From Pseudomonas sp. SORT22 (GTDB lineage: Bacteria > Pseudomonadota > Gammaproteobacteria > Pseudomonadales > Pseudomonadaceae): a DNA stretch of 64,000 bases. The notes below the pieces were generated by a model. The model was not told the DNA's origin. It made no database searches and saw only the letters and a list, made by a program, of their open reading frames with translations. The position numbers and the translations under genes were made by a program. The stretch is from NCBI RefSeq assembly GCF_018417635.1, contig NZ_CP071007.1, positions 1,612,501-1,676,500 of the forward strand, given 5' to 3'. Shown here piece by piece: positions 55,510 to 64,000 of this stretch (its first letter is position 1; every line of letters begins with the position of its first letter).

Positions 55510-55527
55510 TAATCTACAGGAATTAAA

Positions 55528-57207
55528 ATGAGCGAAAGCTTTGCAGAACTCTTTGAAGAAAGCCTGAAAACCCTCAATCTTCAGCCGGGTGCGATCATCA
55601 CCGGTATCGTTGTCGACATCGACGGCGACTGGGTTACCGTACACGCTGGCCTGAAGTCCGAGGGCGTCATCCCGCTCGAGCAGTTCTACAACGAAGCTGG
55701 CGAGCTGACCATTAAGGTCGGTGACGAAGTTCACGTTGCGCTGGACGCGGTCGAAGACGGCTTTGGCGAAACCAAACTGTCCCGTGAAAAAGCCAAGCGC
55801 GCCGAGTGCTGGATTGTTCTGGAAGCAGCTTTCGCCGCCGAAGAAGTGGTCAAGGGCGTTATCAACGGTAAGGTTAAAGGCGGCTTCACTGTCGACGTTA
55901 ACGGTATCCGTGCGTTCCTGCCTGGTTCCCTGGTTGATGTCCGCCCAGTGCGCGACACCACCCACCTGGAAGGCAAAGAGCTGGAATTCAAGGTCATCAA
56001 ACTGGACCAGAAGCGCAACAACGTTGTCGTTTCCCGTCGCAGCGTCCTGGAAGCCGAGAACAGCGCCGAGCGCGAAGCTCTGCTGGAATCCCTGCAGGAA
56101 GGCCAGCAAGTCAAAGGTATCGTCAAGAACCTCACCGACTACGGCGCATTCGTTGACCTGGGCGGCGTTGATGGCCTGCTGCACATCACCGACATGGCTT
56201 GGAAACGTATCAAGCACCCATCGGAAATCGTCAACGTTGGCGACGAGATCGATGTCAAGGTTCTGAAGTACGATCGCGAGCGCAATCGTGTATCCCTGGG
56301 TCTGAAGCAACTGGGTGAAGACCCATGGGTTGCTATCAAGGCTCGTTACCCAGAAAGCACCCGCGTCATGGCGCGTGTTACCAACCTGACCGACTACGGC
56401 TGCTTCGCAGAGCTGGAAGAAGGCGTGGAAGGCCTGGTACACGTTTCCGAAATGGACTGGACCAACAAGAACATCCATCCTTCGAAAGTCGTACAAGTCG
56501 GCGACGAAGTGGAAGTCATGGTTCTGGACATCGACGAAGAGCGTCGTCGTATCTCCCTGGGCATCAAACAGTGCAAGTCCAACCCATGGGAAGACTTCTC
56601 TGGCCAGTTCAACAAGGGCGACAAGATCTCCGGCACCATCAAGTCGATCACCGATTTCGGTATCTTCATTGGTCTGGACGGCGGCATCGACGGCCTGGTT
56701 CACCTGTCGGACATCTCCTGGAACGAAGTCGGCGAAGAAGCCGTACGTCGCTTCAAGAAGGGCGACGAGCTGGACACCGTCATCCTGTCGGTTGACCCAG
56801 AGCGCGAGCGCATCTCGCTGGGTATCAAGCAACTGGAAAGCGATCCGTTCTCCGAGTACGTTGCTAGCAACGACAAGGGTGCAATCGTCAAGGGTGTTGT
56901 AAAAGAAGTTGACGCCAAAGGCGCCATCATCACCCTGGCCGACGACATCGAAGCCACTCTGAAAGCTTCCGAAATCAGCCGTGACCGCGTTGAAGACGCG
57001 CGTAACGTCCTGAAGGAAGGCGAAGAGATCGAAGCGAAGATCATCAGCGTTGACCGCAAATCGCGCGTCATCCAGCTGTCGATCAAGTCGAAAGACGACG
57101 CTGAAGAGAAAGAAGCTATCCAGAGCCTGAAAGAATCCGCTCCGGAAGCTGCTGCTGACACCACCATGGCTGCGCTGCTGCGTCAGGCAATGGCCAAACA
57201 GAACTAA
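55528..57207 (+). CDS. rpsA: 30S ribosomal protein S1
   Basis: A 559-residue S1 with six OB-fold S1 repeats. Typical repeat cores are visible: [21 protein letters not shown] near 27-47, [21 protein letters not shown] near 196-216, [22 protein letters not shown] near 369-390. S1 helps mRNAs dock on the 30S subunit. Codon usage shifts clearly to the optimal set (many GTT, ATC, CGT, GAA), marking a highly expressed gene. It is preceded by a structured leader and followed by a strong terminator. Confidence 0.98.
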   Translation: MSESFAELFEESLKTLNLQPGAIITGIVVDIDGDWVTVHAGLKSEGVIPLEQFYNEAGELTIKVGDEVHVALDAVEDGFGETKLSREKAKRAECWIVLEAAFAAEEVVKGVINGKVKGGFTVDVNGIRAFLPGSLVDVRPVRDTTHLEGKELEFKVIKLDQKRNNVVVSRRSVLEAENSAEREALLESLQEGQQVKGIVKNLTDYGAFVDLGGVDGLLHITDMAWKRIKHPSEIVNVGDEIDVKVLKYDRERNRVSLGLKQLGEDPWVAIKARYPESTRVMARVTNLTDYGCFAELEEGVEGLVHVSEMDWTNKNIHPSKVVQVGDEVEVMVLDIDEERRRISLGIKQCKSNPWEDFSGQFNKGDKISGTIKSITDFGIFIGLDGGIDGLVHLSDISWNEVGEEAVRRFKKGDELDTVILSVDPERERISLGIKQLESDPFSEYVASNDKGAIVKGVVKEVDAKGAIITLADDIEATLKASEISRDRVEDARNVLKEGEEIEAKIISVDRKSRVIQLSIKSKDDAEEKEAIQSLKESAPEAAADTTMAALLRQAMAKQN

Positions 57208-57221
57208 GTTCTGCTGGTGTT

Positions 57222-57251
57222 AAAAAAGGGCGACTTCGGTCGCCCTTTTTT
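57222..57251 (+). terminator. Rho-independent terminator after rpsA
   Basis: AAAAAAGGGCGAC - ttcg - GTCGCCCTTTTTTA: a perfect stem with a UUCG tetraloop and long T-run. Confidence 0.96.
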
Positions 57252-57283
57252 ATGCCTGCGATTCTTGCTTGCGGCTGAAACCC

Positions 57284-57347
57284 TTACGCCAGTGAGCTTC
57301 GGCGTAATTAATGGCAAACAGCTATCATCCATTGCGCCAAGGCGTAT
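57284..57347. promoter_or_regulatory. Repeated TACGCC/GGCGTA units upstream of ihfB
   Basis: TTACGCC (57284-57290) and GGCGTAA (57301-57307) form a 7-bp inverted repeat, followed by a second, shorter one (TGCGCCAAGGCGTA, about 57333-57346). They lie 105-170 bases before ihfB in a 245-base gap that otherwise shows no gene; possible regulator sites. Confidence 0.4.
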
Positions 57348-57452
57348 TTCTTCAAAATCCGATTAAGTCAAGAACCGCCCTGTTCAAATCCCTCAGGTCA
57401 TGCTAAAAACAACGGAGCAATGATCTAGCTGCTTGATAAAGAAGGGAAAAAT

Positions 57453-57749
57453 ATGACGAAGTCGGAGCTGATCGAACGTATTGTCACCCATCAAGGGCTG
57501 CTCTCATCCAAGGATGTCGAGCTGGCCATCAAGACCATGCTTGAGCAAATGTCCCAGTGCCTGGCCACTGGCGACCGCATCGAAATCCGCGGCTTTGGCA
57601 GCTTCTCCCTGCACTATCGTGCCCCCCGCGTAGGTCGCAACCCAAAAACCGGTCAGTCCGTCAGCCTGGATGGCAAGTTTGTGCCACACTTCAAGCCGGG
57701 GAAGGAGCTGCGGGATCGGGTGAATGAGGAAGAGTCCCAAGAACACTAA
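57453..57749 (+). CDS. ihfB: Integration host factor subunit beta
   Basis: A 98-residue HU/IHF-family DNA-bending protein. [23 protein letters not shown], the DNA arm [27 protein letters not shown] with the tip Pro, and the C-terminal [12 protein letters not shown] are as expected. It forms a heterodimer with IhfA (not in the window). In Pseudomonas ihfB (himD) marks the left border of the O-antigen locus. Confidence 0.97.
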   Translation: MTKSELIERIVTHQGLLSSKDVELAIKTMLEQMSQCLATGDRIEIRGFGSFSLHYRAPRVGRNPKTGQSVSLDGKFVPHFKPGKELRDRVNEEESQEH

Positions 57750-57769
57750 TCGGATAAAAGGAAGCCTCC

Positions 57770-58012
57770 GTGCGGAACTTCAAGCGGTTGATTTTGGTCG
57801 TATTTCTTTTGCTGCTAGCAGCGATGGTGCTGATTTTTGTGCTGGATAATCAGCAGCCGGCGTCATTGCATTTCATGGCCTGGACACTGCCTTCCCTGCC
57901 GTTGGCTGTATTTGTACTTATCGCATTGCTGGTTGGTCTGGCTGTGGGCCCCTTGTTGGTGCTGGCCGGCCGATTGCTTGGCAAAGAAGGGCGGGGGCGA
58001 GCTAAAGTTTGA
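57770..58012 (+). CDS. LapA-domain (DUF1049) inner-membrane protein
   Basis: An 80-residue protein with two hydrophobic helices (about 6-24 and 42-66) and the DUF1049 signature DNQQPASLHFMAWTLPSLPLAV. In E. coli the related LapA acts with LapB in controlling LpxC and LPS assembly; here no LapB gene follows, so that role is only possible. GTG start 20 bases after ihfB, probably in the same transcript. Confidence 0.85.
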   Translation: MRNFKRLILVVFLLLLAAMVLIFVLDNQQPASLHFMAWTLPSLPLAVFVLIALLVGLAVGPLLVLAGRLLGKEGRGRAKV

Positions 58013-58033
58013 TTTTCGTAGCCTGCTTGGCGA

Positions 58034-58046
58034 TTGCCAATGGCAA
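58034..58046. promoter_or_regulatory. Short palindrome before wzz
   Basis: TTGCCAATGGCAA, a 6-bp inverted repeat around a central A, about 75 bases upstream of the wzz start; a possible operator or overlapping promoter element. Confidence 0.3.
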
Positions 58047-58120
58047 GGGCGTGGCTGTTATAGATGTAAAAACGCTCAACGATAAGAGCGCAGCGAAACC
58101 TGATAAGGACTGAATTATAA

Positions 58121-59173
58121 ATGCGCAACACCCCCGAGAGTAATCGGTTAGATCCAGAGTTGGACGTGCTTGAGTTACTTGGAAGCCTTTGGGCGAAAAA
58201 ACTGATTATCTTGTCAGTCATGTTCCTCGCCGTCCTGGCAGCTGTGATTTATCTGTTCATCGCCAAGCCTGTTTATGAAGCCCGGGTTTTTGTCATTCCG
58301 CCGACCCAGAATGGTATCGCCGATTTCAACTACGGTCGTACTGCCGAGGCTGAGCTGAAACCGTACTCGGTCAAGGATGTGTACGAGGTTTTTTTGCGTG
58401 ATCTTCAAGCGGAATCGTTGCGCCGTAGTTTTTTTGAAGAGTTTTATCTGCCATCGCTCAGCGAGTCAGAGCGTGCGGGTTCGCAAACTCGACTTTACGA
58501 AAAATTTTCTCGTGAGTTGGTGATTTCACCCAGTGGAAAAGACTCCCCTGATCGCTATTCGTTGACAGTGCAAGGCGAGGATCCACAGCGTGTGGTCGCC
58601 TGGGCCAAGACTTACGTTATGCGCGCCGGTGATTCGGCTCGTGAAGAGATGATAAAGAACGTCACCCGCGAAGCAGAAGTTCGCGCGAGGAATCTGGCTC
58701 AACAGATTGATCGTTTGCGCGAAGGTGGGCAGAAGGTGCGCGAGGACCTTATTGTTCAGTTGCGCGAGGCGCTGAATGTTGCGCGTGCAATTGGTTTGAA
58801 AGAGCCGCCGATTATCAGTGGGAATTTGTCTACCGAAGTGTCTGCGGGTATGGATGGGCACTTGAGCTACATGCGTGGTACCAAGGCGCTGGAGGCGGAG
58901 ATTCAGAACCTCGAGCAGCGCAGGTCTGACGATCCGTTCATTACCCGTTTGCGTGACCTGCAGGCCCGGTATGCGTTCTATATGAGTGTTGAAGTCAACC
59001 CTGAGAGTGTAGCGGTTTTTCGCATCGACGGTCCTATAGAACAGCCTGACGCCCCGATCAAGCCAAGAAAATCTGTGGTGCTGGCCATGGCTGCGCTGGC
59101 TGGATTGCTCCTGGGTGTAGGCTATGTCCTGTTGGCGGCAGCGATGCGCCGGCGGCCGGTTCGACCGCAATAA
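58121..59173 (+). CDS. wzz: O-antigen chain-length determinant Wzz
   Basis: A 350-residue polysaccharide co-polymerase. An N-terminal cytoplasmic segment (DVLELLGSLWAKK) leads to TM1 (about 28-48), a periplasmic domain rich in coiled-coil-like sequence (KNVTREAEVRARNLAQQIDRL near 187-207), and TM2 (about 319-340) preceded by the proline-rich motif PDAPIKPRKSVVLA. It sets the modal length of the O-polysaccharide. It is the first gene with clearly lower GC and is closed by a strong terminator, so it is a separate unit from rffA. Confidence 0.92.
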   Translation: MRNTPESNRLDPELDVLELLGSLWAKKLIILSVMFLAVLAAVIYLFIAKPVYEARVFVIPPTQNGIADFNYGRTAEAELKPYSVKDVYEVFLRDLQAESLRRSFFEEFYLPSLSESERAGSQTRLYEKFSRELVISPSGKDSPDRYSLTVQGEDPQRVVAWAKTYVMRAGDSAREEMIKNVTREAEVRARNLAQQIDRLREGGQKVREDLIVQLREALNVARAIGLKEPPIISGNLSTEVSAGMDGHLSYMRGTKALEAEIQNLEQRRSDDPFITRLRDLQARYAFYMSVEVNPESVAVFRIDGPIEQPDAPIKPRKSVVLAMAALAGLLLGVGYVLLAAAMRRRPVRPQ

Positions 59174-59194
59174 TTAAAGTGCTCGGTCATGACT

Positions 59195-59219
59195 CCAAAA
59201 GCGGCGGCGCCGCTTTTGG
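59195..59219. terminator. Bidirectional rho-independent terminator after wzz
   Basis: CCAAAAGCGGC - ggc - GCCGCTTTTGG: perfect 11-bp stem with A and T runs inside the arms, 21 bases after the wzz stop codon. Confidence 0.85.
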
Positions 59220-59308
59220 TGTTTCCGGGGCAGGCTCTGTTTTATCGTGAGGCCCGCTTTGCTATCGTGCAGCAAGGCGGCCTGAAAGCGAATTTTCGAG
59301 GGTGTAGC

Positions 59309-60448
59309 ATGATTCCGTTCAACAAACCACCTTACACCGGTGCGGAAGATCAGTACGTTATTGCGGCGATGCGCAGCGATAAAATGTCCGGAGATGGCGA
59401 GTTTAGTCAACGCTGCCAACAGTGGTTTGAGACAAGCTTTGCTTGCTTGCGCACGTTGTTAACGCCGTCCTGTACCCAGGCGCTCGAAATGGCAGCACTG
59501 CTTCTGGATATTGGCCCTGGCGATGAAGTCATCATGCCAAGCTATACCTTTGTCAGTACCGCCAACGCCTTTGTTTTGCGCGGTGCCAAAATTGTCTTTG
59601 TTGATGTTCGGGCTGACACCATGAATATCGACGAAACCTTGGTTGAACAGGCGATTACCGAACGAACAAAAGCGATCGTTCCTGTGCACTATGCCGGTGT
59701 TGCCTGCGAAATGGACACGTTGATGGCCATTGCCGAGAAGCACGGCCTGTTCGTTGTCGAAGATGCGGCTCAAGGCATGATGTCGACCTACAAAGGACGG
59801 CCGCTGGGCACCATTGGGCATTTGGCGGCTTACAGCTTTCACGAGACCAAGAACTATACCAGCGGTGGTGAGGGGGGCTTGCTGCTGATTAATGACGAGC
59901 GCTTTGTTTTGCGTGCAGAAGTCATTCGTGAGAAAGGTACGAACCGCTCGCAGTTCTTTCGTGGGCAGGTCGACAAGTACACGTGGCGTGACATTGGCTC
60001 AAGTTTCTTGCCGGGTGAGTTGCAGGCTGCTTACCTCTATGCACAGTTGGAAAAATCGAAAGAGATCAATGCCCGTCGACTGCAAATCTGGGATATGTAT
60101 CACCAGGCCTTTGCGGCTTCGGAATTGCATGGGCTGGTTCAGCGTCCCCAGGTTCCGGAGGGCTGCGAGCACAATGGCCATATGTACTACCTGAAACTCC
60201 AGTCGCTCGACCAGCGTGCGAAGTTCATCAGCCATATGCGTCAGCGCGAAATCTTGACGCCATTCCACTATATCCCTCTGCATGCCAGCCCTGCAGGCCA
60301 GCAGTTCGGCAGGTTTGTCGGTGACGACGTAGTAACGACTCGTGACAGTGAACGACTGGTTCGCCTTCCGGTCTGGTTCAACATGACTGATGCCATGGTG
60401 GCTACCGTCATTGATGCAGCGCTCGAGGGGCTGAGTTCAATTCAATGA
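59309..60448 (+). CDS. rffA: dTDP-4-amino-4,6-dideoxygalactose transaminase
   Basis: A 379-residue DegT/DnrJ/EryC1 aminotransferase, close in size and motifs to E. coli WecE/RffA (376). PLP lysine Lys181 lies in YSFHETKNYTSGGEGG, with VVEDAAQGMMSTYKGRPLG upstream. It would convert dTDP-4-keto-6-deoxyglucose to dTDP-Fuc4N, implying a 4-amino-4,6-dideoxygalactose derivative in the O-unit. ATG 59309 (MIPFNKPPYTGAEDQYV) is the family start. The 3' end overlaps wzx by 4 bases (ATGA). Confidence 0.92.
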   Translation: MIPFNKPPYTGAEDQYVIAAMRSDKMSGDGEFSQRCQQWFETSFACLRTLLTPSCTQALEMAALLLDIGPGDEVIMPSYTFVSTANAFVLRGAKIVFVDVRADTMNIDETLVEQAITERTKAIVPVHYAGVACEMDTLMAIAEKHGLFVVEDAAQGMMSTYKGRPLGTIGHLAAYSFHETKNYTSGGEGGLLLINDERFVLRAEVIREKGTNRSQFFRGQVDKYTWRDIGSSFLPGELQAAYLYAQLEKSKEINARRLQIWDMYHQAFAASELHGLVQRPQVPEGCEHNGHMYYLKLQSLDQRAKFISHMRQREILTPFHYIPLHASPAGQQFGRFVGDDVVTTRDSERLVRLPVWFNMTDAMVATVIDAALEGLSSIQ

Positions 60449-61698
60449 GTGCTGTCCGTTCAGCCCTGTTCACGGGTGGCGCCCATGCATCGAAAGTGCT
60501 CATGGGCTTCATCCTTCTTAAGGTCATGGCTGTTTATCTTGGTCCGGAGGGCGTGGGTAAGCTCGGGCACCTGATGAGTGTTGTCAGTGTGCTGACGATT
60601 CTTTCCGGAGGCGGCATCATCAATGCGTTGGTCAAGTACTGTTCTGAGTACCACCAGACGCCCAGGAAACTGCTGCGTTTCATTTCGGCTGCGGTCACCT
60701 ATGCCCTGTTATTCTCCCTGTTGGTTTGTATTGCGGGGATAGTGCTTTCACGGCCGCTTTCACTGTTTGTATTTGGTGTCGATGACTATCAGTCGATCAT
60801 CATTCTGCTGGCCATTGCCCAGTTGGCACTGGCGTTTGCAAATGTTGTTTTCGGTGTCACCAATGGCTTGCGTGTAACCCACGTTTTCGCCTACAGCCAG
60901 ATTCTTGGCAACGTCCTGGCGGTCCCTTTGTTATGGCTCTGTATCTCCCGTTATCTGGAGTATGGGGCCGGGGTTTCCATCGTTCTGGCTTCATCCTTGT
61001 GCGCGCTACCAGCACTGTACTTTTACCGTCGCTCACCTTTTTGGGGGCGGATTCGCCTATTCAAGATTGATGGGCTGTCGTTCCGGCAATTGTTTGCCTA
61101 TACCACAATGCTGGTGGTCAGCACGCTGGCATTCCCGCTGGTAGAAATCACTGTGCGCAGCATGTTGATTTCCCAGGTGGGCTATCACGATGCGGGGATC
61201 TGGCAGGCGGCGATTCGCTTTTCTGCGGCGTACCTGGGTTTCTTTACCATGTTCCTGGCCTTCTATTTTGTGCCACGGATTTCCCCTGAACAGGACAGTA
61301 CTGTCGTGGTGAAGATGACACTCCGGCACCTGTATCTGGTTCAGGCTATTTTTGTCCTTGGTGCGGGGACGCTGTACCTGGGGCGAACGTTCTTCATAAA
61401 GCTTATTTTTTCCGAAGAGTTTAGCCCGCTGGCCGACCTGATTATTTATCAGTTGCTGGGGGACTTTTTCAAAATATCGGCCTATGTAATCGGTTTTATC
61501 GCCGTGGCGAAGGCGGCAACGAAGTTATATATTATTGCCGAGGTGCTCCAGGGCGGTTTGTTTTTGTTGGGTGCCTGGCTGATGAGTCGCGCTCAGGTGG
61601 GCGTTGAAAGTGTTATGCAAGCATACGTTGTTACTTATATCCTGTACTTCGTTATTTGCTTGATCGGTTTGCGGGTTTATATGAGGAAGCAGCGTTGA
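60445..61698 (+). CDS. wzx: O-antigen flippase Wzx (WzxE-like)
   Basis: A 417-residue polysaccharide translocase with about twelve transmembrane helices. The N-terminus GGAHASKVLMGFILLKVMAV.. and the HLMSVVSVLTILSGGGI segment resemble WzxE of the enterobacterial common antigen route, which also accompanies wecE. It should flip the undecaprenyl-linked repeat unit across the inner membrane. Overlaps both neighbours by 4 bases (ATGA at the start, TTGA at the end). Confidence 0.9.
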   Translation: MSAVRSALFTGGAHASKVLMGFILLKVMAVYLGPEGVGKLGHLMSVVSVLTILSGGGIINALVKYCSEYHQTPRKLLRFISAAVTYALLFSLLVCIAGIVLSRPLSLFVFGVDDYQSIIILLAIAQLALAFANVVFGVTNGLRVTHVFAYSQILGNVLAVPLLWLCISRYLEYGAGVSIVLASSLCALPALYFYRRSPFWGRIRLFKIDGLSFRQLFAYTTMLVVSTLAFPLVEITVRSMLISQVGYHDAGIWQAAIRFSAAYLGFFTMFLAFYFVPRISPEQDSTVVVKMTLRHLYLVQAIFVLGAGTLYLGRTFFIKLIFSEEFSPLADLIIYQLLGDFFKISAYVIGFIAVAKAATKLYIIAEVLQGGLFLLGAWLMSRAQVGVESVMQAYVVTYILYFVICLIGLRVYMRKQR

Positions 61699-63029
61699 GT
61701 CTCAAGGAAACCGGTGCGTCCGAGCGGGCGCAGCAAGCGTTCAGTGCCAGGGTCATTCACTTGTCTACCAATGATTTTGGTGGTGCCGGCAGTGCGGCTT
61801 TGCGCTTTCACGCGTCCTTGCTGGCAGCCGGGCACGACTCGCAATTGTTTGTGGCTGAATCCCGATCGTCCCATACCGTGCCGGCGGTAACGCGGGTGGT
61901 GAGCGAACTGTTCAAGGTCCGTATCAAGGCGTTTGCCAGGAAGCACTTGCCATCAAAAGTGTTCTCCAGGGTGCGGGCCCACTTTGCCGCTCGCGAGCGA
62001 TTTTCGGCAAAAAGAAAGTACCTGTTCTTTTCTGTCGGCGAGTCCGCGGTTCAAGGCATCAATCCCGAGCTGGTTCAGCGTATTACCTCGGCAGATGTGC
62101 TCTTTGTGCACTGGGTTGCGGGCTTTGCCAACAGCTTCGATGTCCTGCAGATCCAGAGAAAAACTGGTTGCAAGGTGTATTACACCTCAATGGACATGGC
62201 GCACCTGACCGGTGGCTGCCACTACTACTGGCAGTGCACGGGTTTCCAGGTCGATTGCTCTGATTGTCCGGCGCTCGATCAGCGCCAGAAAAATTATGCG
62301 GCTTATCAGTTGCGCGCCAAGTCGGTGAATATTCTGCAGATGAAGGCGACATTATTGTCGGGTAGCCAGCGCATTCATGAGGCCGGAAAGCGCTCTGCCA
62401 TTCAATATGCTGACCATCAGCTGTTGTCGCTGCCGCTGGACGCCGACCTGTTCAAGCCAGAACTGGCGCAGCGTGCTCCGGAGCGTTCGGTGCAGTTCCG
62501 GATGCTTACCAATGCCAATGATGCTGACGACCCGCGCAAGGGTTTTGAATACCTCTCCCAAGTGCTCGTCTGTCTGGAGCAGCAGTTGCTCGCGGGGGAG
62601 GAGATTGGTCTCCTGTGCCTGGCGCCGGATCGCTTCTCTCATCTGGGTCTTGAGCGTGTTAAAGTGATCCAATTCGACTACTGTCAAGGCGATGCCGCGT
62701 TGGCGGCGCTTTATCGTAAGGCTGATCTGTTTGTCAGTACGTCAATCGAAGATGCTGGCCCTATGATGTTAGGGGAAGCGCTAATGTGTGGCGTACCCGT
62801 AGTGGCATTTGATGTCGGCATCGCCACGGAGCTCGTGGAAGAAGGTCGCAATGGTTTTATCGTCGACCGGCTTGATGTCCGGCAAATGGCAGTACGTATC
62901 CTCAGTGTTTACCGGGCGCAAGCGCCTGATCTCGAGCAACCCGGCGTCATTCACGAGCGCGCAGCGCGTGTGTTCAGCCATCTGCACTGGGCTGACAGGG
63001 TTTCTGATTTGATTTCGGCTGAAATATAG
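61695..63029 (+). CDS. Family-4-type glycosyltransferase with Cys cluster
   Basis: A 444-residue GT-B enzyme. The TTG start at 61695 is chosen because it overlaps the wzx stop (TTGA) and has GAGGAAG 6 bases upstream. Residues 18-45 show the GT4 N-terminal pattern (VIHLSTNDFGGAGSAALRFH); the donor-binding region is STSIEDAGPMMLGEALMCGVP.. near 360-385. Cys175, 181, 188 and 191 (GGCHYYWQC..DCSDC) form a C-x5-C-x6-C-x2-C cluster seen in some surface-polysaccharide transferases and possibly binding metal. Donor and acceptor are unknown; an O-unit sugar is likely. Confidence 0.82.
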   Translation: MSLKETGASERAQQAFSARVIHLSTNDFGGAGSAALRFHASLLAAGHDSQLFVAESRSSHTVPAVTRVVSELFKVRIKAFARKHLPSKVFSRVRAHFAARERFSAKRKYLFFSVGESAVQGINPELVQRITSADVLFVHWVAGFANSFDVLQIQRKTGCKVYYTSMDMAHLTGGCHYYWQCTGFQVDCSDCPALDQRQKNYAAYQLRAKSVNILQMKATLLSGSQRIHEAGKRSAIQYADHQLLSLPLDADLFKPELAQRAPERSVQFRMLTNANDADDPRKGFEYLSQVLVCLEQQLLAGEEIGLLCLAPDRFSHLGLERVKVIQFDYCQGDAALAALYRKADLFVSTSIEDAGPMMLGEALMCGVPVVAFDVGIATELVEEGRNGFIVDRLDVRQMAVRILSVYRAQAPDLEQPGVIHERAARVFSHLHWADRVSDLISAEI

Positions 63030-63044
63030 AACTGGATAATTGAA

Positions 63045-64000
63045 ATGAAAAAGAAAGCTTTAATTACTGGCGTTACCGGGCAAGACGGTTCTTATCTCGC
63101 CGAATTGCTGCTGGAAAAAGGTTACGAAGTTCACGGAATCAAGCGCCGGGCTTCTTCATTCAATACCCAGCGTGTGGACCATATCTATCAGGATCCACAT
63201 GTTGCCAATCAAAATTTCGTTTTGCACTACGGTGATCTTTCCGACGCTTCCAACTTGACCCGCATCATCAAGGAAGTTCAGCCTGATGAGGTCTACAACC
63301 TGGGCGCCCAGTCTCATGTTGCGGTAAGTTTTGAGTCGCCTGAGTACACCGCGGATGTCGATGCCTTGGGTACCCTGCGGATTCTCGAAGCCATTCGCTT
63401 GCTCGGCCTGGAAAAGAAAACCCGCTTCTATCAGGCGTCGACCTCTGAGCTGTATGGCCTCGTCCAAGAGACGCCGCAGCGTGAAACCACGCCGTTCTAT
63501 CCGCGTTCGCCCTATGCGGTGGCGAAGATGTATGCCTACTGGATCACGGTCAACTACCGTGAAGCCTACGGTATGTATGCCTGTAACGGTATTCTCTTCA
63601 ACCACGAGTCGCCGCGTCGCGGCGAGACTTTCGTGACCCGCAAGATTACCCGTGCCTTGGCCAATATCAGTCAGGGGCTGGAAGATTGCCTGTACCTGGG
63701 CAACATGGACGCGCTGCGTGACTGGGGGCATGCCAAGGACTACGTTCGCATGCAGTGGATGATGCTGCAGCAGGAAGTTGCTGATGATTTCGTCATTGCT
63801 ACGGGTGTGCAGTACTCGGTTCGCCAGTTCGTCGAGTGGTCAGCAGCGGAGTTGGGTGTCTCGTTGCGCTTCGAAGGCACGGGTGTTGATGAGGTTGCGA
63901 TCGTTTCCGCCATCGAAGGTGACAAGGCGCCAGCGCTGAAGGTTGGCGATGTCATTGTGCGTGTCGACCCGCGCTACTTCCGTCCTGCGGAAGTAGAAAC
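63045..64000 (+). CDS. gmd: GDP-mannose 4,6-dehydratase, cut by the window edge
   Basis: The first 318 codons are present; the gene continues past the right edge. [19 protein letters not shown] at residues 10-28 is the NADP-binding loop, STSELYG near 131-137 carries the catalytic Thr/Ser-Glu region, YAVAK near 155-159 the Tyr-Lys pair, and [19 protein letters not shown] near 185 the substrate loop. It makes GDP-4-keto-6-deoxy-mannose, precursor of GDP-rhamnose, GDP-fucose or GDP-perosamine. The ATG at 63045 is 15 bases after the glycosyltransferase stop codon. Confidence 0.93.
   Translation, partial: MKKKALITGVTGQDGSYLAELLLEKGYEVHGIKRRASSFNTQRVDHIYQDPHVANQNFVLHYGDLSDASNLTRIIKEVQPDEVYNLGAQSHVAVSFESPEYTADVDALGTLRILEAIRLLGLEKKTRFYQASTSELYGLVQETPQRETTPFYPRSPYAVAKMYAYWITVNYREAYGMYACNGILFNHESPRRGETFVTRKITRALANISQGLEDCLYLGNMDALRDWGHAKDYVRMQWMMLQQEVADDFVIATGVQYSVRQFVEWSAAELGVSLRFEGTGVDEVAIVSAIEGDKAPALKVGDVIVRVDPRYFRPAEVE

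Overview
The window is a 64 kb piece of a high-GC Pseudomonas chromosome. Gene content and order fit the Pseudomonas putida group best: minCDE, actP with rsmI close by, the NAGGN osmolyte genes, mupP-ubiG-mtaD/mtnA-gyrA-serC-pheA-tyrA/aroA-cmk-rpsA-ihfB, and no hisC2 between pheA and tyrA-aroA. That assignment is an inference from synteny and protein families, not from a search. Coding density is high and almost all genes are intact. No tRNA, rRNA, prophage, transposase or CRISPR array was recognised, and no gap between genes exceeds 300 bases.

Layout. (1) 1-4723: a minus-strand ABC importer operon (binding protein, a cytoplasmic alkaline-phosphatase-superfamily enzyme, two permeases, ATPase cut by the window edge) with a divergent GntR/UTRA regulator. 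(2) 4720-11306: MscS-type channel, a 54-residue membrane protein, ApeB, RluA and MinE-MinD-MinC. (3) 11428-17976: an envelope-lipid neighbourhood (late acyltransferase LpxL, patatin-like phospholipase, MlaA, an exported alpha/beta hydrolase) and a GH17 glucan enzyme. (4) 18201-23472: orphan glycine-betaine binding protein, DUF485-ActP acetate uptake, a DUF3309 mini-protein, an SDR, YnfA, the CsrA paralog RsmI and a UPF0270 protein. (5) 23539-28274: the three-gene NAGGN osmoprotectant operon. (6) 28425-42461: MnmC, polyphosphate:AMP phosphotransferase, DMT transporter, class II fumarase, DUF2059, BolA, TrhO, FrnE-like DsbA, an ABC exporter, a GGDEF/EAL protein and a TenA/PqqC-like protein. (7) 42464-47233: YciK-type SDR, MupP, UbiG, MtaD and, divergently, MtnA. 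(8) 47512-57749: gyrA, serC, pheA, tyrA-aroA fusion, cmk, rpsA, ihfB. (9) 57770-64000: LapA-like protein, then a lower-GC surface-polysaccharide segment (wzz, rffA/wecE, wzx, a glycosyltransferase and a gmd cut by the window edge). This is the classical position of the Pseudomonas O-antigen locus next to ihfB.

Genes that work together: binding protein, phosphatase-like enzyme and permeases form one importer/catabolic unit; AsnO, Ngg and the M42 peptidase handle N-acetylglutaminylglutamine amide; MtaD and MtnA belong to the methylthioadenosine salvage route; serC to rpsA is a compact run with 1 to 4 base overlaps; rffA, wzx and the glycosyltransferase form an overlapping O-antigen operon.

The most striking observation is that the mtnA product lacks both expected catalytic residues (Gly166 for Cys, Glu246 for Asp) while the rest of the protein and its genomic position are conserved. 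Other points worth a look are modular, hybrid REP hairpins, GCTTGAA/GCTGCAA heptamer tracts (one of which encodes the C-terminus of MnmC), two candidate HutC-type operators, and structured leaders in front of gyrA, rpsA and asnO.
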